Part shown: positions 60,948 through 64,000 of the stretch, in pieces | Layout of the letters: every line of letters begins with the position of its first letter | Numbering within the stretch: position 1 is the stretch's first letter | Source of the DNA: Ischnura elegans | Lineage: Eukaryota > Arthropoda > Insecta > Odonata > Coenagrionidae | Direction of reading: 5' to 3' | Length of the DNA: 64,000 bases | Assembly (NCBI RefSeq): GCF_921293095.1 | Contig: NC_060258.1 | Coordinates: 9,004,607 to 9,068,606 of the forward strand | Made by a program: the position numbers and the translations under genes | Notes under the pieces: generated by a model | Database searches by the model: none | Told to the model about the DNA's origin: nothing | What the model saw: the letters and a program-made list of their open reading frames with translations, nothing else

Positions 60948-60986
60948 AAAGGAACCGTCATCAAATCATTTGATGACGGTTCCTTT
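60948..60986. repeat. Perfect 18-bp palindrome with 3-nt loop
   Basis: Arms aaaggaaccgtcatcaaa (60948-60965) and its complement (60969-60986), loop tca. It lies in MITE-B copy 5 beside the MITE-G insertion and is absent at the same position in MITE-B copy 1. Confidence 0.9.
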
Positions 60987-61293
60987 CCTTTGATGAAGGA
61001 AACTACCCTATTGCTGAGGGCTCCGAGCCACGAAGGTAGCCTTTTAAGTTCTGGGAATAGAATTTTCCTTATCACCTAGCATCTATAATCATATTCATAA
61101 ACAAATTTTTGAGTTGGTTAATGCCCATGCAAAGTTTAATTAAGATCGGCCTGATAGTTTTAACAGTGGCGTGTTAAAGTTTCCAAGTCACTGTATGAGA
61201 TGGAATTAAGTCATGAACAGTACCGCACCATAATTTTCTTTTTCTCATAACTTTCAACCAAGCCTCACCCAGCAAGAATGCGTTACTTTAATT

Positions 61294-62108
61294 CCCACAT
61301 AGCACAAAATATCTTCTAGATGTCTAGAAAATATCTAGAATGTCTTCAGCTAATGTCTAGAAAATATCTTGTAATATCTTCTAGATATCTGAATGTCCGC
61401 TTTTCTGATATCTATAAGATATCTCTGAGAAGATATTTTCTAGACATTCAGATTCAAATTGGATCCATTGGGAAAATTCAGGGTAAATGATTCGCTAATG
61501 ATCCCGGCCAACATAGGAGGATTTATGTGGGGGCAAGGGGGCATGTGCCCCCCCCCCCCCAGATGGTTTAAAATTAGGCAAGGTTTATCAGTATGATCGT
61601 TTTGTGTATTCCGGACCCACTGGACCCTGCCGAAATATAAAAATTGATGATTTTTTCAATTTTTCCTTTTATGAGGCAAAGTGAATGTGTTTCTATGTTT
61701 CGGATTTCGGGGGGGGGGGGGGGTCAAAGGGGGTCTGGACCCCCCTCAACAAATTATAAAAATTGATGATTTTTCATTTTTTTTCTTTTATGAAGCAAAG
61801 TAAATGTGTTTTTATGATTCAGGGGGGGTTCGGACTCCTGGATCCCCCCTCAAATTTGAAAATTAATGATTTTTTTCTTTTATGAAGCAGAGTAAACATG
61901 TTTAAATATTTCGAGGGGTAGGGGAGGTGCGAACTCCCTGGTCTGCACTGTGCAGCACAAGAATATTCTAAGCATGATAAAGAAGGGTATATTATTTAAA
62001 GTATCCAAGACCTTGAAGATATTTTCTAGAGATCTAGCAGATATTTAAGATATCCAAGACATTGAAGATATTTTCTAGATATCTAGAAGATATTTTGTCC
62101 TATCTGGG
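61294..62108. mobile_element. Element L: palindromic AGATATCT/CTAGA-tiled MITE
   Basis: Long inverted ends: cccacatagcacaaaatatc at 61294 against cccagataggacaaaatatc (complement) at 62108, continuing about 50 bp. The subterminal regions consist of tcttctagatatctagaaaa-type tiles. The middle holds poly-G runs and three direct repeats with aattgatgattttt. Confidence 0.75.
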
Positions 62109-62250
62109 TTTTTGTTGTTCTTGGTGAAGAAGCACCATCAAAGACAACTGTTTATAGATAGTATGCAGAGTTTCAGCGAGGACGCTCTAGCCTCAGTGAC
62201 AAAACGCATTAAGGGTGACCGAAAACCAGCGTCACTCAAAAAAGTATTTA

Positions 62251-62390
62251 CCCAGTGAGAAATGGGTGGTGGAATCCACGTGGAACCCACGTGGAATCCA
62301 CGTTGAGCGGTGGATATTTGGTGGTGGTGGATATTGAGTGGTGGGACCCACGTGGAATCCACGTTGATTTCAAGTGGATTTGTGGTGATT
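62251..62390. repeat. Element M: CCACGTGG-tiled repeat
   Basis: Starts cccagtgagaaatgggtgg, then ggaatccacgtggaacccac and further cacgtggaatccacgttga units, two blocks about 75 bp apart. The opposite end is not recognisable. Confidence 0.6.
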
Positions 62391-62505
62391 ATCATAAAAT
62401 GTTAAACAGAATTTCTAATTTGTGGAACTTAACTCTCTGGTGACATTGCGTCATTTATCATCCTGAAACCACGCTAGTTATGTGAAAACCCTAGTAGAAA
62501 AATTG

Positions 62506-64000
62506 TGTTCTTTTGGTGTTCTTTATATGTTCATTCAGTGTTCAAGTGTTCTTTTGATGTTCTTTTGGTGTTCTTTTATGTTCACCAATTTCTTGGTGTG
62601 TTCTTTTGATGTTCAATTTATGTTCTTTTTATGTTCATCTCAGTGAACACAAAATGAACATTTTTCTTTATGTTCATTTTGTGTTCCCTTTGAGTTCATT
62701 TTATGTTCACCATGGTGAACACAATATGAACATTTTTTTATGCGTTCATTTTATGTTCACTTTGTGTTCATTTTATGTTCACCATGGTGAACACAAATTG
62801 AACATTTTTTTATATGTTCATTTTATGTTCACTATGTTGAACACAAAATGAACATTTTTCTTTATGTTCATTTTGTGTTCCCTTTGAGTTCATTGTATGT
62901 TCACCATGGTGAACACAATATGAACATTTTTTTATGCGTTCATTTTATGTTCACTTTGTGTTCATTTTATGTTCACCATGGTGAACACAAATTGAACATT
63001 TTTTTATATGTTCATTTTATGTTCACTATGTTGAACACAAAATGAACATTTTTCTTTATGTTCATTTTGTGTTCCCTTTGAGTTCATTGTATGTTCACCA
63101 TGGTGAACACAATATGAACATTTTTTTATGCGTTCATTTTATGTTCACTTTGTGTTCATTTTATGTTCACCATGGTGAACACAAATTGAACATTTTTTTA
63201 TATGTTCATTTTATGTTCACTATGTTGAACACAAAATGAACATTTTTCTTTGTTGTTCTTTAAAATAAACCAGTATAAAAATTCTCATTCCTTGGAGGTG
63301 ATTGTGGATAACTGCAGTTCATGTGTCATGACAAGTAGCTTTACATAAAACAAGTAATACAGATGATTTTGGAGACTTTGTCTACCAAAAATGAGTTTGA
63401 ATTTCGCTATCTTGAAATTCACAAAACTGTATTTTTTAGCAGTTTTCCATAATATTTCTAGAAATTTAAAATAATGAATTTCCGCGAAAATTATCCCAAA
63501 ATGAAGGCATATCATAAAAAAATGGACATTGAACGATCCGAGAATGCAATCAAGGAACACCTGAAAACACTCTCAATATGTACTTTATTGCATACTAAAC
63601 AGGGATAAGGCCTGAGCATTCGGCTTTCTTCAAATAAGTTCGTTTCTAATGAAAAAAGCTGGACATAAAATGGTTTGAAACTTATCCAAACACTGACATC
63701 TGATTCACAAAATTGTGAAAGTGTTCATGGTAATGATGGGACTTCCGTGAAAGCTTTTTCTTTGTTGTTCAACAAAATGTTCTTTTAATGTTCATTTTGT
63801 GTTCTTTTGATGTTCAAAAAAGTGTTCATTTTGTGTTCAAATAATGTTCTTTTTATGTTCACAGGCGAGTGTTCATTTTGTGTTCTTTTTATGTTCTTTC
63901 TGTCACAAAACACATAAAAAGAACATAAAGTGAACATTCGGTGAACATAGAAGGAACACAATTTGAACATTAAATGAACATAAAAAGAACACTGAATGAA
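62506..64000. mobile_element. Element N: GTTC/GAAC-tiled inverted-repeat element
   Basis: ttcattcagtgttc at 62530-62543 is inverted at 63987-64000, so the element runs slightly past the window edge. Both flanks consist of GTTC (left) or GTTC then GAAC (right) words at near-regular spacing. The core 63250-63750 is unrelated sequence with no coding frame. Confidence 0.7.
62654..63235 (+). repeat. 194-bp tandem repeat, three units, in element N
   Basis: Units 62654-62847, 62848-63041 and 63042-63235 are almost identical. Each has two copies of the palindrome GTTCACCATGGTGAAC, with GTTC or GAAC words 11 bp apart on either side. The length is not a multiple of three, and the open frames are side effects. 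Confidence 0.92.

Larger units (their letters stand above)
59402..61008. mobile_element. MITE-B copy 5 with nested MITE-G
   Basis: gggtggtttcctattatttt to gatgaaggaaactaccc, TA borders. Length is explained by the insert at 59987-60935. Confidence 0.8.

Noticed and set aside
62654-63235. Regular repeats resembling a CRISPR array
   Set aside because: The units are contiguous 194-bp tandem copies without variable spacers, and the genome is eukaryotic.
62606-63239. Three similar open frames of 65-81 codons starting MNIFLYVHF
   Set aside because: They arise from the 194-bp tandem repeat. The unit length is not divisible by three, and both strands are equally word-like.

Overview
The window is eukaryotic, intron-rich and AT-rich. 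Its content (Penelope-like, RTE and other LINE fragments, Helitron, PIF/Harbinger, hAT, Tc1/mariner and pogo/Tigger-like MITEs, tRNA-derived SINEs) suggests an invertebrate, most likely an arthropod. The species cannot be fixed from sequence alone.

One conserved cellular gene dominates. It is the orthologue of CDC40/PRP17, a second-step pre-mRNA splicing factor with a C-terminal WD40 propeller. It lies on the + strand from 4181 to 47582 as ten exons (1734 nt, 577 codons plus stop), all with GT-AG junctions and an open frame throughout. The nine introns (about 1.5 to 9 kb) are packed with transposon remnants, so only about 4% of the locus is coding. Upstream on the - strand (932-2631) is a probable two-exon gene of unknown function with a proline-rich 27-bp tandem repeat, a good acceptor and a poly(A) signal.

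Layout: 1-480, RTE fragment split by a fold-back insertion; 876-2631, minus-strand gene; 2632-4180, intergenic and 5' leader; 4181-47582, CDC40. Introns hold: intron 1, hAT-like MITE, MITE-E, MITE-B and a Tc1 remnant; intron 2, a Penelope-type fold-back, an RTE tail and a 157-bp tandem duplication; intron 3, a Helitron derivative and a large inverted-repeat element with MITE-A, -D, -F and a mariner nested in it; intron 4, SINEs, MITE-D and Penelope endonuclease remnants; intron 5, MITE-A, a SINE, a hAT-like MITE and MITE-E; intron 6, one inverted-repeat element; intron 7, PIF/Harbinger and Helitron; intron 8, LINE tails, tRNA-SINEs, a fold-back and a 3-kb hAT; intron 9, MITE-A, -C, -E, a direct-repeat pair and a 707-bp Penelope inverted dimer. 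Downstream of CDC40 (47.6-64 kb) I see only mobile-element debris, ending in three elements built from short palindromic tiles.

The most unusual signal is a set of five (possibly six) fold-back insertions sharing one architecture: two inverted arms, one arm end flush with a 12-14 bp target duplication, and the other arm separated from the duplication by a 33-46 bp tail. One (46231-46937) carries Penelope-like endonuclease sequence and hammerhead-like cores, tying the class to Penelope-like elements. Another (56177-56562) contains in its centre an inverted copy of its own target flank.
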